From an uncultured Lachnospiraceae bacterium (GTDB lineage Bacteria > Bacillota > Clostridia > Lachnospirales > Lachnospiraceae), in contig CAJUMC010000008.1 in the NCBI GenBank assembly GCA_910587085.1, positions 20,608 to 84,607 on the forward strand: 64,000 nucleotides of DNA. The letters are read 5' to 3'. Below, one piece after another: positions 8,393 to 17,349 of the stretch (its first letter is position 1; each line of letters begins with the position of its first letter). The notes beneath the pieces are model-generated. The model was not told the DNA's origin. It searched no databases and saw only the letters and a program-made list of their open reading frames with translations. A program made the position numbers and the translations under genes.

Positions 8393-8506
8393 ATAACATT
8401 AACAAGGAAAATATCAATTCGTTGTCCTCCGCCACTCTAATCAACAAATTGGAATTTACCTAACTGTTACAATATGTTTTATCCCGTCTCATTTAATTCC
8501 AAACAG

Positions 8507-9391
8507 TTACTCGCGATACCACCGTGGTATGGTATTCTCCATGTTGTCAAACATGTCCAGCACGCTTTTGTTAAGAGCCATAACTGAATTAAGCTCATTT
8601 GGAGCCCAATACTTAGCCCAAACAATAGAAGTGATAGCACTTGTGGCAAAATACAGTGCAAATAACTTCCAGAATTCTTCTGGTACTTGATTCTCAAAAT
8701 ATCCGTCAATCTGCCCTTTTGCAAACATGGGATATTCAATGCCGATTCGATTGAACTCATACCAAGGGTCTCCGATATTATCAAAGTCTACCGTGTGCCA
8801 GTCAATGACCCACAGTTTTCCCGCGTTGATAATTAGGTTTCCCATGTGATAATCACCATGATGATAGCACAGCGGACGAGATTTCAGAAGATATTTATTC
8901 TCTTCGATAAACCGCAGAATTCTTTCATCTCCTACAAAAGAAATTCCTTCCTGAAGGAATGCTTCCAATCTCGGTTTAATGACTTCAAAATATCGTTCAT
9001 ACCAATTTTTTGCAGTATCAACCTTGGGAGAGTTTTCATGTATCTTTCGGAGAATACTGCCCGCCTGTACACCATAAGCATACTGTTCACAGTAGGGTGC
9101 GTTAGGGAGAACTTTTTCCGCTTCCTTTCCCACTACCCAGGAAAGCAGAGTATAAACCTTTGCGTCTTCATCGCATTTTTCAAAGGCAATACACCTCGGT
9201 ACAGTAAGAGATGCTTGATTCAAATGGTTCAGATAATCGTATTCATTCTTTTTTCGTTTATATTCAGTAATATCGGCACTTCGTAGAAGGTATGCCTGAC
9301 CCCCCTTTTCTACACGATACTTTTTATCGCCAGACATTCCTTTTGAAATTTCCGACACTTTATCAAATTGTGATAGAAAAGAATTTTTCAT
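8507..9391 (-). CDS. Aminoglycoside/choline phosphotransferase-like kinase (APH fold)
   Basis: The start ATG at 9391 has AAGGAG eight bases upstream and gives 294 residues. The protein has the eukaryote-like kinase fold of the APH family: an N-lobe with KYRVEKGGQAYLLR, the catalytic loop YHHGDYHMGNLII (HGDxxxxN) and the metal-binding LWVIDWHTVDFDNIGDP (the IDW Asp takes the DFG role). These enzymes phosphorylate aminoglycosides, macrolides, homoserine, choline or other small alcohols. The length and the DYHMGN loop fit the broad APH/choline kinase group without telling the substrate, so I do not claim resistance. A 90-base gap separates it from a small hypothetical gene upstream. Confidence 0.85.
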   Translation of the reverse strand: MKNSFLSQFDKVSEISKGMSGDKKYRVEKGGQAYLLRSADITEYKRKKNEYDYLNHLNQASLTVPRCIAFEKCDEDAKVYTLLSWVVGKEAEKVLPNAPYCEQYAYGVQAGSILRKIHENSPKVDTAKNWYERYFEVIKPRLEAFLQEGISFVGDERILRFIEENKYLLKSRPLCYHHGDYHMGNLIINAGKLWVIDWHTVDFDNIGDPWYEFNRIGIEYPMFAKGQIDGYFENQVPEEFWKLFALYFATSAITSIVWAKYWAPNELNSVMALNKSVLDMFDNMENTIPRWYRE

Positions 9392-9522
9392 GATGTATGC
9401 TCCTTCATTTTCTGCTATGTTATCTGTCAATCAAATTCAAATTTGTCCATTTCATTATATCACTTCCGTTCCTCATTTACCACCAAAATATAGGGTGCAG
9501 CAACCACCGCGCCCCACATTTA

Positions 9523-9753
9523 TTATCGTTCTAACGATTTCTCTATTTTCCACTTCTGCCCTTTCAAATCATTCTGCTTCTCATACAGATTATTGCGCTC
9601 TTTGCAGAGTTCTTTCATGCGCTCCAACTGCGCCCGCACTCCCTCCCGGCAATCCGGCTCTATCTTTTTATATTCCCCGGTCAGATTGCGGATTGTATTG
9701 TTGTTTTCCTTTATCTGTTCCGACAAACATACCCAATCTATCAGATTTTGCAC
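9523..9753 (-). CDS. Small coiled-coil hypothetical protein
   Basis: A 76-codon frame with a GTG start at 9753 encodes a highly charged, likely helical protein (EQIKENNNTIRNLTGEYKKI, RAQLERMKELCKERNNLYEK). Composition and heptad-like spacing suggest a coiled coil rather than a chance frame. The frame stays open for about eleven codons upstream of the GTG before a stop, with no clear ribosome site, so it may be the C-terminal fragment of a larger lost gene. Not recognised. Confidence 0.35.
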   Translation of the reverse strand: MQNLIDWVCLSEQIKENNNTIRNLTGEYKKIEPDCREGVRAQLERMKELCKERNNLYEKQNDLKGQKWKIEKSLER

Positions 9754-10193
9754 TTCCTTGTCCGTTTCGTAAAGGTTTGTATCTCCTCACGGACAGTAAA
9801 CCGGCGCTGGTATAATATCTGTCGATATTATACCATAACAATAAAATTTTTTAATTGAATTTGCAGATATATTCAACGGATTCCTTGATTTTTTTGTTGT
9901 TTTTTTCTTCGGATCCCCTCCCGTATCGACATATCAAACGCAGGCCCGCTTTTCTTTGCTGTACGGCAGAAGCCGGAAGTTCATAATCATAACTACGCTT
10001 GCCAACTTCTGCAATCCGTGATAAACTAGCCGTAATTCAATCTGCTCAGGGTTACCAATCATTGCAAGGCACTTTAAAGCCAAGCAGTACAAAAACCAAT
10101 AATAATTATACAGAGATTTTATATAAATATACAAATTTTTCAACAAATTAAAATTATGAAATACGTAATTTGCCTATAAGGAGCATACATATA
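9754..10193. other. Intergenic region with an 11-base inverted repeat
   Basis: No supportable gene. The notable element is an inverted repeat with 11-base arms at 9808-9818 and 9825-9835 (arm TGGTATAATAT, loop CTGTCG), which places TATAAT on both strands and could be a regulated promoter core, although no good -35 is visible. The rest is AT-rich leader of the GGDEF gene at 10194. I looked for a c-di-GMP riboswitch here and did not see its conserved core. Confidence 0.5.
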
Positions 10194-11966
10194 ATGAATA
10201 CATTGCAGCTTACACGCAAAAATATTCTCAGGGCGGTATGGTTTCTGTACGCTTCCATCAGCATCCTGATCTGTCTGCCGCAGTTCGATCATATGATTTC
10301 GAAAGATTTTGATTCTGTTTCCCATTACCTCCCGCTGAACGACGGCTGGGAGGTTACTGTGAATAATACCGTTACCCGCGATGTTTCCCTGGAAGATTTC
10401 CGCTTCCGGAATATCCGGAGCAATGCACAGATTATGATGCAGCGCACCCTCCCGGAAACTTTCGGGATGGTGGAACCGGTATTGCGCATGCACATCCGCC
10501 ACACTGCCGTCGAAATTTTTATTGACGGGATATCCGTATTTTCCTATGGACTGGACCGGATATCAGAGAACAAAAGCGTCGGCAGCGGCTTTCAGTTTAT
10601 CAATTTCCCAAATGACTATGCAGGAAAAACAATCCAGATCCGTTTTTATCCCTCCGAAAACAAAGTATTTACCAAACTCGACCCCATACGGATCTATGAA
10701 TGGGAAAATGTCTACCGCGCCCTTATGACAGAAAACCGCGTCCCGTTCTTTTTCGGCACTTTTCTAGTAATTTTCGGGCTTGCCACCATCTGCATCACGG
10801 TGTTTGCCCTGGCATTTTCCACAAAATTTATCCGGCTGCTCTGCGTATCCCTGTTTGCACTCTGCATGGGACTCTGGACGATATGCTATTACAAGACCAT
10901 TCAGGTATTTTCCATCCCGCTGTACTCGGTATCCTTTCTGGAATACCTTGGTCTCTACCTTGCACCGATATCGCTTTTCCTCTATATACGCGAGGATGTC
11001 GCCAAACTGCGCCGCAGGTTTATCAAGAGGCTGTACCAGGTTCTTATGGCCGCGCTGATCGTCTGCGTCCCGGCAATGTTTATCCTGCACGGTCTGGATA
11101 TCACGCACCTGCCGGTCACGCTAAAGTACATGCAGCTTCTGATTATCTGCTGCCTGCTCTATTTCATCACCATCGTGCTGATGAACCTTTTGACGGGAAA
11201 AAATCTTGGAAAAATGAGCCGCATCTTCCTTGTCGGGATGCTGATCATCGGCGCCTGCGTCGGCTATGACCTCGCTGCCTATATTCTGAACCGCTATACC
11301 GGAAATATTGCACTTTCGCTCAAAGGGCTGACCTGCGTCGGAATTATGATCTTTATTTTCATCCTGATCGCGTCTTTCTATATTGACCTGACCAGAAAGA
11401 TGATGCAGGAAACGGAACGGAATTCTCTGATCAAAAGCGCGTACACGGACGAGCTGACCCAGCTCCACAACCGCCGCTTCTGCGTGGAATACATGCGGAA
11501 GCTGGAGACGGAAAAGGCACCGGATTACGCCATTTTCTGTTTTGATGTCAACAATCTTAAGACGATGAACGATACCTTCGGGCATACGGTCGGCGATGTC
11601 CTGATCCGGAACGCTGCCGCTGTGATCGCGGAAACCTTTGAGGCGAACGGCATAGTCGCAAGGGTGGGCGGGGATGAGTTCATAGCAGTTCTCGGGCATT
11701 GCAATGCGGAACAGGCTGCCGCCCTAGCGGAGGAATTCCGCGCCAATCTGGACTGGCGGAACAGGGAAACTTCGGAAGAGCCCATCTCCATTGCCTGCGG
11801 CTATGCCACCGCCCCGGAAATCGCGGTATTAAAGGCTGACGCCGGAAAAGAGCCCCCGCACGGCGGGGCACCGCAGACGGATATCGAGAAAATCTATCAG
11901 CTTGCGGACGACCGCATGTACGAAAACAAGAAAGCAATCAAGGCAGCGGCGGCGCCATGTCCTTAA
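10194..11966 (+). CDS. Membrane diguanylate cyclase with 7TM-type sensor
   Basis: The ATG at 10194, with AAGGAG ten bases upstream, gives 590 residues. An N-terminal TM helix is followed by an extracytoplasmic beta-rich domain (about 35-180, containing VEIFIDGISVFSYG and IQIRFYPSEN, like 7TMR-DISM extracellular domains). Then come seven or so hydrophobic helices (about 185-410) and a C-terminal GGDEF domain with DELTQLHNRR, FDVNNLKTMNDTFGH and the active-site signature RVGGDEF (490-496). It should make c-di-GMP from two GTP in response to an outside signal. No RxxD inhibitory site is obvious. It stands alone on the plus strand, convergent with the ABC exporter. Confidence 0.9.
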   Translation: MNTLQLTRKNILRAVWFLYASISILICLPQFDHMISKDFDSVSHYLPLNDGWEVTVNNTVTRDVSLEDFRFRNIRSNAQIMMQRTLPETFGMVEPVLRMHIRHTAVEIFIDGISVFSYGLDRISENKSVGSGFQFINFPNDYAGKTIQIRFYPSENKVFTKLDPIRIYEWENVYRALMTENRVPFFFGTFLVIFGLATICITVFALAFSTKFIRLLCVSLFALCMGLWTICYYKTIQVFSIPLYSVSFLEYLGLYLAPISLFLYIREDVAKLRRRFIKRLYQVLMAALIVCVPAMFILHGLDITHLPVTLKYMQLLIICCLLYFITIVLMNLLTGKNLGKMSRIFLVGMLIIGACVGYDLAAYILNRYTGNIALSLKGLTCVGIMIFIFILIASFYIDLTRKMMQETERNSLIKSAYTDELTQLHNRRFCVEYMRKLETEKAPDYAIFCFDVNNLKTMNDTFGHTVGDVLIRNAAAVIAETFEANGIVARVGGDEFIAVLGHCNAEQAAALAEEFRANLDWRNRETSEEPISIACGYATAPEIAVLKADAGKEPPHGGAPQTDIEKIYQLADDRMYENKKAIKAAAAPCP

Positions 11967-11983
11967 ACCATGGCTTACCCTGA

Positions 11984-12075
11984 AACTGCGCCGCTCCTTA
12001 AATTACGCCGCTCCCTTTACTGCGCCGCTTCCTTAAAATTACGCCGCTTCCTTAAACTATGCCACTTCCTTAAAC
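11984..12075. repeat. Degenerate 17-19-base tandem repeats of an ABC transporter gene end
   Basis: On the minus strand the last codons and stop of the ABC gene (TTTAAGGAAGTGGCATAG) are followed by four or five imperfect copies of the same stretch, each with AAGGAAGCGGCG or AAGGGAGCGGCG. The effect is a ladder of repeated FKE(V/A)A-stop ends. This is a local tandem duplication of a gene's 3' end, probably by slippage. Confidence 0.7.
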
Positions 12076-13835
12076 TGTGCCATATACAGCTCGTAGTACG
12101 CGCCCTTCTTTTCAATCAGCTCCTTCGCGCTGCCCTGCTCCACGATTCCGCCCTTGTCGATAACAAAAATCCGGTCGGCTTTCTGTATCGTAGAGAGCCG
12201 GTGCGCAATGACAAAGGAGGTTCTTCCCGCAAGCAGCGCGTCGATGCCCTTCTGCACCAGACGCTCAGTGTGCGTGTCGATGCTCGAGGTCGCCTCATCC
12301 AGAATCAGGATTTTCGGCATGGAAAGCATGGTGCGCGCAAAGGCCAGGAGCTGGCGCTGTCCGATGGAAAGCCCCGCTCCGCGCTCTTTCAGCTCGGTAT
12401 CATAACCCTTCTCCATCTTCATAATAAACTCGTGCGCGTTCACCATCTTCGCCGCTTCCATAATTTCTTCGTCCGTCGCATCAAGCCTGCCGTAACGGAT
12501 ATTGTCTTTTATCGTGCCGGAAAACAGGAAATTTTCCTGCGTCATAATGCCCATCTGCTGCCGCAGGCTCTCAATCGACACCTCCCTGATATCATGCCCG
12601 TCAATATAGACCGCGCCGCCCGTCACATCGTAAAAGCGGCTGATCAGGTTGACAATCGTTGTCTTTCCCGCACCCGTCGGCCCGACCAGCGCAATCGTTT
12701 CGCCCGGACGGATCTGAAAGCTTACATTGTTCAGCACCTGCGTATCCTTGTCATAGGCAAAGGATACATTCTTAAATTCCACCTCGCCCCGCACTTCCGG
12801 AAGCTCTGCCACGCCGTCACGGTCAGCAATCTCCGGCTGCGTGTCAAGAATCTCAAAAATACGCTCTGCGCCCGCAATGTTCGTAATCAGCTGATTGTAG
12901 AAATTGCTCAGGTTCATAATCGGGTTCCAGAACATGGAAATATAGGTTCCGAACGCCATCAGCGTTCCGACCGGAGCCGCCTGTGTGCCGAGCATTTTCA
13001 CACCGACATAATACATGCACAGCGTCCCAAGCCCCCAGCAGAAATCTACCACCGGCCCGAATGCGTCCGCAAAGCGGCAGGCATTCACAAAGGAACCGCA
13101 GTGCTCGGAAAGCAGTTCATCAAAGGTTTCCTCTGTTTCATCCTCCGCGGAAAAGCTCTGGATCACGCGCATGCCCGACACATCCTCATGGATAAAGGCA
13201 TTCAGGTTCGAACTTTTCTTGCGGTGGATCTGCCAGCGCGCATGGGATTTCGTCTGCACAATCAGCACGCCGATAATCATCAGCGGCAGCGAGCTCATCG
13301 CCGCCAGTGCGAGTTTCCAATTTTTTACAGCCATGATCAGGACAACCGCACAGACGGTTATAAAATCCGGGATCAGGGTGGTCACGCTGTTGGAGAGCAC
13401 ATCCTTTAAAGAATTTACGTCCCCGATGATGCGCGCGAGAATTTTCCCGGTCGGGCGGCTGTCAAAAAACGAAAAACTTAGCGTCTGGATATGTTCATAG
13501 AGTTCATTGCGGATTTTCACAAGCACATCATTCGACATTCTCGCCATCAGATACATGCGCAGCTTGATCAGCAAAATCATCGCAACGTTCATAACAAGCG
13601 CCGCTGCACCGAGCTTTAAAAGCCCCTCAATATCATTGTTTTTGATATTTACATTGATTGCACGCTCAATAATCAGCGGGTTGATCAGGCTGATGCCCAC
13701 CGTAAGGAGCATAATGAAAATAACAAACGCAATCATTTTTCTGTACGACAGCAGGTAGCGGAACAGACGCAGAAGCGTCACGGTCTTGCCTGCCGTTTTT
13801 AAAGTTTCGTCCTCGCGGACGGTATTCACTGCCAT
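12057..13835 (-). CDS. ABC exporter half-transporter, subunit with canonical Walker B
   Basis: The 592-residue half-transporter has an N-terminal six-helix type IV exporter domain (about 25-320) and a C-terminal nucleotide-binding domain: Walker A GPTGAGKTT, Q-loop TQENFLF, signature LSIGQRQ, Walker B LILDEATSSID and switch His in IAHRLST. The Glu after Walker B is present but the signature is altered (LSIGQ for LSGGQ), the mirror image of the partner at 13950. Together they would form a heterodimer with one consensus and one degenerate ATP site, as in BmrCD/TM287-288-type multidrug or peptide exporters. The start at 13835 (MAVNTVREDE) is preferred over an upstream TTG. Its 3' end is tandemly duplicated. 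Confidence 0.92.
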   Translation of the reverse strand: MAVNTVREDETLKTAGKTVTLLRLFRYLLSYRKMIAFVIFIMLLTVGISLINPLIIERAINVNIKNNDIEGLLKLGAAALVMNVAMILLIKLRMYLMARMSNDVLVKIRNELYEHIQTLSFSFFDSRPTGKILARIIGDVNSLKDVLSNSVTTLIPDFITVCAVVLIMAVKNWKLALAAMSSLPLMIIGVLIVQTKSHARWQIHRKKSSNLNAFIHEDVSGMRVIQSFSAEDETEETFDELLSEHCGSFVNACRFADAFGPVVDFCWGLGTLCMYYVGVKMLGTQAAPVGTLMAFGTYISMFWNPIMNLSNFYNQLITNIAGAERIFEILDTQPEIADRDGVAELPEVRGEVEFKNVSFAYDKDTQVLNNVSFQIRPGETIALVGPTGAGKTTIVNLISRFYDVTGGAVYIDGHDIREVSIESLRQQMGIMTQENFLFSGTIKDNIRYGRLDATDEEIMEAAKMVNAHEFIMKMEKGYDTELKERGAGLSIGQRQLLAFARTMLSMPKILILDEATSSIDTHTERLVQKGIDALLAGRTSFVIAHRLSTIQKADRIFVIDKGGIVEQGSAKELIEKKGAYYELYMAQFKEVA

Positions 13836-13949
13836 AATAACCTCGTTTCCGCAGGGATGGTGGAGAACGGTCTTCCTTCTTCCATCTTCCTGCTTATATT
13901 TCTGCAAAAATCCATTTAGCTCTTATGCAAAGGATTGCATCCGGGTAAA

Positions 13950-15689
13950 TCACGCCCCCTGCACGTTTAACTGTGCAAGCGTTTCGCCGTACTGCGCCAT
14001 ATAAGTGTCATAATACAGCCCCTTTATCTCAAGCAGCTCCTCGTGCGTGCCGCGCTCCGCAATGCCCCCGTCCTGCAGCACAATAATCTCATCCGCATGG
14101 CGGACCGCCGAAATCCGGTGGGCAATAACGATTTTGGTCGTGCCCTCAAACCCGAGAAGATTTTCCTGAATCTGATGCTCGGTTTCCATATCAAGCGCCG
14201 AAGTGGAATCATCCAGCACAAGAATCGGGGACTTTTTAGCGAATGCGCGCGCCATACTGATGCGCTGCTTCTGTCCGCCGGACAAACCGACCCCGCGCTC
14301 TCCGATCTGCGTTTCGTACTGCTCTTCCATATTCTCAATAAAATCTTTTGCCTGCGCGCGCTCCAGCGCCCTCCGTACAAGGTCATTGTGCGTGCTCGCA
14401 CGCTTTCCAAGCTTTACGTTGGAATTGATCGTGTCGGAGAACAGGAAAACATCCTGCATTACCGGGGAAATGCTTTTGCGCAGCTGCCGCAGCGTCAGAT
14501 CGCGGATCGGCACGCCGTCGAGCCTTATTTCACCCTCCCCCACATCGTAAAACCGCTGCAGGAGCGTGATGATCGAGGATTTCCCGGAGCCGGTTGCCCC
14601 CATAATGCCGATGGTTCTGCCCGCCGGCAGGTCAAAGGAAATATCCTTTAAGATTTCCTTGCCGTCCAGACCGAACGATACATGGTCGAAGGTTACGCGC
14701 CCCGAAACCTCCGGCAGCACCACCGGGTCTTCCTTTTCCGTAATCATCGTCTTCTCGTTGTAAATCTTTTTCAGCTTCTTATTTGAAGCAACCGCCGAGG
14801 CGAACGAGTTTGACAGCCAGCCGAGCATTTCCATCGGCCAGATAATATTGTTCGCATACTCCGTAAAGGCAGCAAGCTCGCCGAGCGAAATCTCGCCCTG
14901 AATCTTTAAGTAGCCGCCGTAAATAATAACAAAAATCGGCAGCAGCCTTGTAATAAACTGCACTAGCGGCTGATAGCGGATAAATACCTTGCTCTGGCGC
15001 ATGTTCAGCTCGTAGTAGCGCTTGTTGTGGGAGAGAAATTTTGTGATTTCATGCCTTTCCCTGGCAAACGCCTTGACCGTGCGCACTCCCGCCAGATTTT
15101 CCTGCGCCACGGTATTTAATTTCGCATTCTCGTCCGAAATTTCCTCGTAAACCTTGTCGAGCTTTTTCTCCATCAGAATCGCAAGCAGCGCGACAAACGG
15201 CATCATAACAAGCGGCATAACCGCCAGCTTAACGCTGATATGGAGCATGCAGTAAATAACGATGACCGTGTGGAAGATCACCTCCAAAATCAGCATGCCG
15301 ATAAAGCCGACCGCGCTCCAGATATTGTCGATATCATCCTTGACGCGCGACATCAGCTCACCCGTATTGGTATTGTCAAAATAGTTGATCGAGAGCTTCT
15401 GGATATGCCGGAACAAATTCCGCCGCATATTCATGCCGATCTTCGCCCCGACATAATCAAAAGTAAACTCCTTTGTGTATCCGAATACACAGCGCCCCAC
15501 ACCGATCAGGAAGATCGTAAGCAGCAGCGGCATCAAAAGATCAACCGCGCCCTCCCCGATCACATCGTCCACAATCCGTCTGGTTACCTGCGGCGCAAGC
15601 ATATCCAGTCCCACCTGCAGCAAAAGGCACACAATTGCAAACAGATAGGCGTACCAGTAGTGCAGAATATAGCTTGACAGCTTCTTCAT
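13950..15689 (-). CDS. ABC exporter half-transporter, subunit with degenerate Walker B
   Basis: The 579-residue partner of the downstream ABC gene. Six membrane helices fill about 10-310; the nucleotide-binding domain has Walker A GATGSGKSS, a complete signature LSGGQKQ, Walker B LVLDDSTSALD (Asp where the catalytic Glu is expected) and IAHRISA. It supplies the good signature to the consensus site of the heterodimer. The ATG follows GGAGGAAGG. About 115 bases separate it from the next gene, so they are likely cotranscribed. The 400 bases upstream lack a recognisable MarR-type repressor. Nearby is a 45-codon peptide gene and a two-component system, so peptide export is a possible role, along with drug efflux. 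Confidence 0.92.
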   Translation of the reverse strand: MKKLSSYILHYWYAYLFAIVCLLLQVGLDMLAPQVTRRIVDDVIGEGAVDLLMPLLLTIFLIGVGRCVFGYTKEFTFDYVGAKIGMNMRRNLFRHIQKLSINYFDNTNTGELMSRVKDDIDNIWSAVGFIGMLILEVIFHTVIVIYCMLHISVKLAVMPLVMMPFVALLAILMEKKLDKVYEEISDENAKLNTVAQENLAGVRTVKAFARERHEITKFLSHNKRYYELNMRQSKVFIRYQPLVQFITRLLPIFVIIYGGYLKIQGEISLGELAAFTEYANNIIWPMEMLGWLSNSFASAVASNKKLKKIYNEKTMITEKEDPVVLPEVSGRVTFDHVSFGLDGKEILKDISFDLPAGRTIGIMGATGSGKSSIITLLQRFYDVGEGEIRLDGVPIRDLTLRQLRKSISPVMQDVFLFSDTINSNVKLGKRASTHNDLVRRALERAQAKDFIENMEEQYETQIGERGVGLSGGQKQRISMARAFAKKSPILVLDDSTSALDMETEHQIQENLLGFEGTTKIVIAHRISAVRHADEIIVLQDGGIAERGTHEELLEIKGLYYDTYMAQYGETLAQLNVQGA

Positions 15690-16097
15690 AACCTTCCTCC
15701 GTTATTCTCAATTCTTTTTTGTTTCCGGCAGAAACAAAAACAGGAAACCACCCGATCCGCATCCGGTCCGCCCAGCGGTTCCATCCGGTCCGTTCCTTTA
15801 TGTTTCTGCGCTTTGCAGCATGATGCGGAGCTTGTTCCCCATCCGTCACATAAAACATAAGGCTGACTTTTCTTACCACGATTTTTTATTCCGGAAATCC
15901 TGACACAGCCCTCACAGGCAGGGCGGTCGTGATTTCTCCGGCAGACCGCTGCAGCGCGCCGGAGTTTTAGAATCTGCCGTACACTCTCCTTCAAAAGGCG
16001 GAACGTTTTACCGCTGTCTGTATGCGCATTCCTATTCCTGATCGCGCGCATGCAAGCCGAATCGGCGCTTATCTCTGCGCCCGTTCCCGTATACAGC
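15690..16097. other. Gene-poor stretch upstream of the ABC exporter
   Basis: About 400 bases with no frame I can support. A 137-codon minus-strand frame (15686-16099) has a composition unlike its neighbours, no recognisable domain and no good ribosome site. The stretch may contain the leader of the exporter operon or decayed sequence. Confidence 0.4.
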
Positions 16098-16126
16098 AAA
16101 AAAGCCGTGGTAAGATTACCACGGCT
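16098..16126 (-). terminator. Rho-independent terminator of the 45-codon gene
   Basis: An 11-base perfect stem (arms 16103-16113 and 16116-16126; GCCGTGGTAA core) is followed on the minus strand by six T. It begins about 26 bases after the stop codon of the small gene at 16152-16289. Confidence 0.88.
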
Positions 16127-16151
16127 TCATAAAAGACAATACAAGATCTAT

Positions 16152-16289
16152 TTATGAAAACATGAGTCCGGTAACCTTACATGATCTTTCTGCATCAAGT
16201 ACAGATACGTACTTACCAAATCCAAACCCCGAGATCATTGCTGATCCACAGAATCCGAAACTTGCAAACAGCACTGTAAATCTCATCAT
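16152..16289 (-). CDS. 45-residue hydrophobic peptide, candidate signal or leader peptide
   Basis: This short gene has a full expression unit: a sigma-A promoter at 16371-16399, an ideal AAGGAGGT eight bases before ATG-ATG (16289/16286), and a terminator at 16098-16126. The product starts MMRFTVLFASFGFCGSAM, a short positive N-terminus and hydrophobic stretch like a small export signal or membrane helix, continues with a glycine/phenylalanine patch (ISGFGFGKY), and ends in a more polar part with a second Cys (ERSCKVTG). Two cysteines are at 14 and 37. It lies between a heterodimeric ABC exporter (same strand) and a divergent LytTR/GHKL two-component system, the arrangement expected for peptide signalling. 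It lacks the features of AgrD (no amphipathic leader or acidic tail). Function is inferred from context only. Confidence 0.75.
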   Translation of the reverse strand: MMRFTVLFASFGFCGSAMISGFGFGKYVSVLDAERSCKVTGLMFS

Positions 16290-16370
16290 GTAGGCTACCT
16301 CCTTTCTCCTGCTACGACAGAACGTGCGATCCTGCCATAACTGTTAAATCCATCCTTAAGTGACAATTGC

Positions 16371-16399
16371 ATTATACGCCGCCATGCGCCGACCGTCAA
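16371..16399 (-). promoter_or_regulatory. Sigma-A promoter for the 45-codon gene
   Basis: On the minus strand TTGACG (16399-16394) and TATAAT (16376-16371) are separated by exactly 17 bases. Transcription from about 16364 would give a leader of about 75 bases before the ATG at 16289. Confidence 0.88.
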
Positions 16400-16602
16400 G
16401 AAGATATTTAGAAAATTTATGTTGCAGCGGCCCCTTTGCCCGGCCTCCGTATACCGCGCAGCGGCGGCGGCAGAAGACGTATGTCTTGCCTGTCCCTTCG
16501 CCGGGCCGGCTCCGCGGCATAAAACTGCCGTAAAAATATTATATGGCAATATTCACGGGACTGTGTTATGATTCTGGCATATCCGCCCGAAGGAGAACAA
16601 AA

Positions 16603-17337
16603 ATGAAAATTTTAATCTGCGACGACAGCCCCAGAGATCTTGCAGGTATGAAAGAGCTTCTGGAAAAATACTGCGAAAGCCGCGCCTGCCCGGCGCCGGA
16701 GTTAGAGCAGACTTCCGACTCCGCCGCCCTGTACCGCCGGATTCAGAACGGGGAGCAGTGGGACGTATACATACTGGATATCCTTATGTCCGAAAAGACA
16801 GGAATCGACATTGGCGGTCTGCTGCACCGTACCGGTGCGCAGAGTCCGATTATCTATGTTACCTCCTCCGATGATTTTGCTCTGGCCGCCTACGGCGTGC
16901 ATGCCGTGAGGTATCTGTTAAAGCCGGTCAGGGAAGAACAATTTTTTGAAGCGCTGGACTATGTACTGCCCCGCCCCGGGAAAAAAAGCGGCGCCGTCTA
17001 CGAGGTCAAGACAAAAGAAGGGCTGGTCGCCGTGCCCTGTTCCCGCATTGAATATGTAGAAAACAGCACCCGCATGCTCAATGTGTGTCTGGCGGACGGG
17101 AGGAGCATAAAGAGCATTTTTATCCGGAAATCCTTTGACGAGGAGATCCGGGGGCTCACGGATGATCCGGCCTTTCTGCAGGTTCACAAATCCTTTCTTG
17201 TCAATATGAATTATGTGGACAGACTGGCGCAGGGAAATATCACCATGGAGAGCGGCAGATGCATTCCCGTCAGCAAGGCGAGAGCCGCAGAGGTAAAAAA
17301 GAAATATCTGATGTTTGTCTCGCAGCAGTACCAGTAG
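16603..17337 (+). CDS. LytTR-family response regulator
   Basis: The start MKILICDDSPRD at 16603 (GAAGGAGAACAAAA upstream) gives 244 residues. Residues 1-125 form a receiver domain with acidic pocket D7/D8, phosphoacceptor D59 (WDVYILDILM), a conserved Thr in IIYVTSSDDF and Lys in YLLKPV. Residues about 135-240 are a LytTR DNA-binding domain (IEYVENSTRMLNV, FLQVHKSFLVNMNYVD, GRCIPVSKAR). Such AgrA/ComE/VirR-type regulators bind paired direct repeats upstream of peptide, bacteriocin or virulence genes. It is followed after 12 bases by its histidine kinase and is divergent from the 45-codon gene, whose promoter is the natural candidate target. Confidence 0.93.
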   Translation: MKILICDDSPRDLAGMKELLEKYCESRACPAPELEQTSDSAALYRRIQNGEQWDVYILDILMSEKTGIDIGGLLHRTGAQSPIIYVTSSDDFALAAYGVHAVRYLLKPVREEQFFEALDYVLPRPGKKSGAVYEVKTKEGLVAVPCSRIEYVENSTRMLNVCLADGRSIKSIFIRKSFDEEIRGLTDDPAFLQVHKSFLVNMNYVDRLAQGNITMESGRCIPVSKARAAEVKKKYLMFVSQQYQ

Positions 17338-17349
17338 GGGGAACAGAAA

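Noticed and set aside
9808..9835. Terminator
   Set aside because: The inverted repeat is A/T-rich and is not followed by a T-run on either strand; a promoter/operator element is more likely.
9934..10146. 70-codon minus-strand frame before the GGDEF gene
   Set aside because: AT-rich chance frame (KNLYIYIKSLYNYYWF) in the leader; no ribosome site.
15686..16099. 137-codon minus-strand frame upstream of the ABC exporter
   Set aside because: No recognisable domain, unusual composition, no good ribosome site; not a MarR-type regulator.
16152..16289. AgrD-type cyclic lactone precursor
   Set aside because: There is no amphipathic N-terminal helix, no small Cys-containing core followed by an acidic tail, and no AgrB gene; it is kept as an unclassified small peptide.
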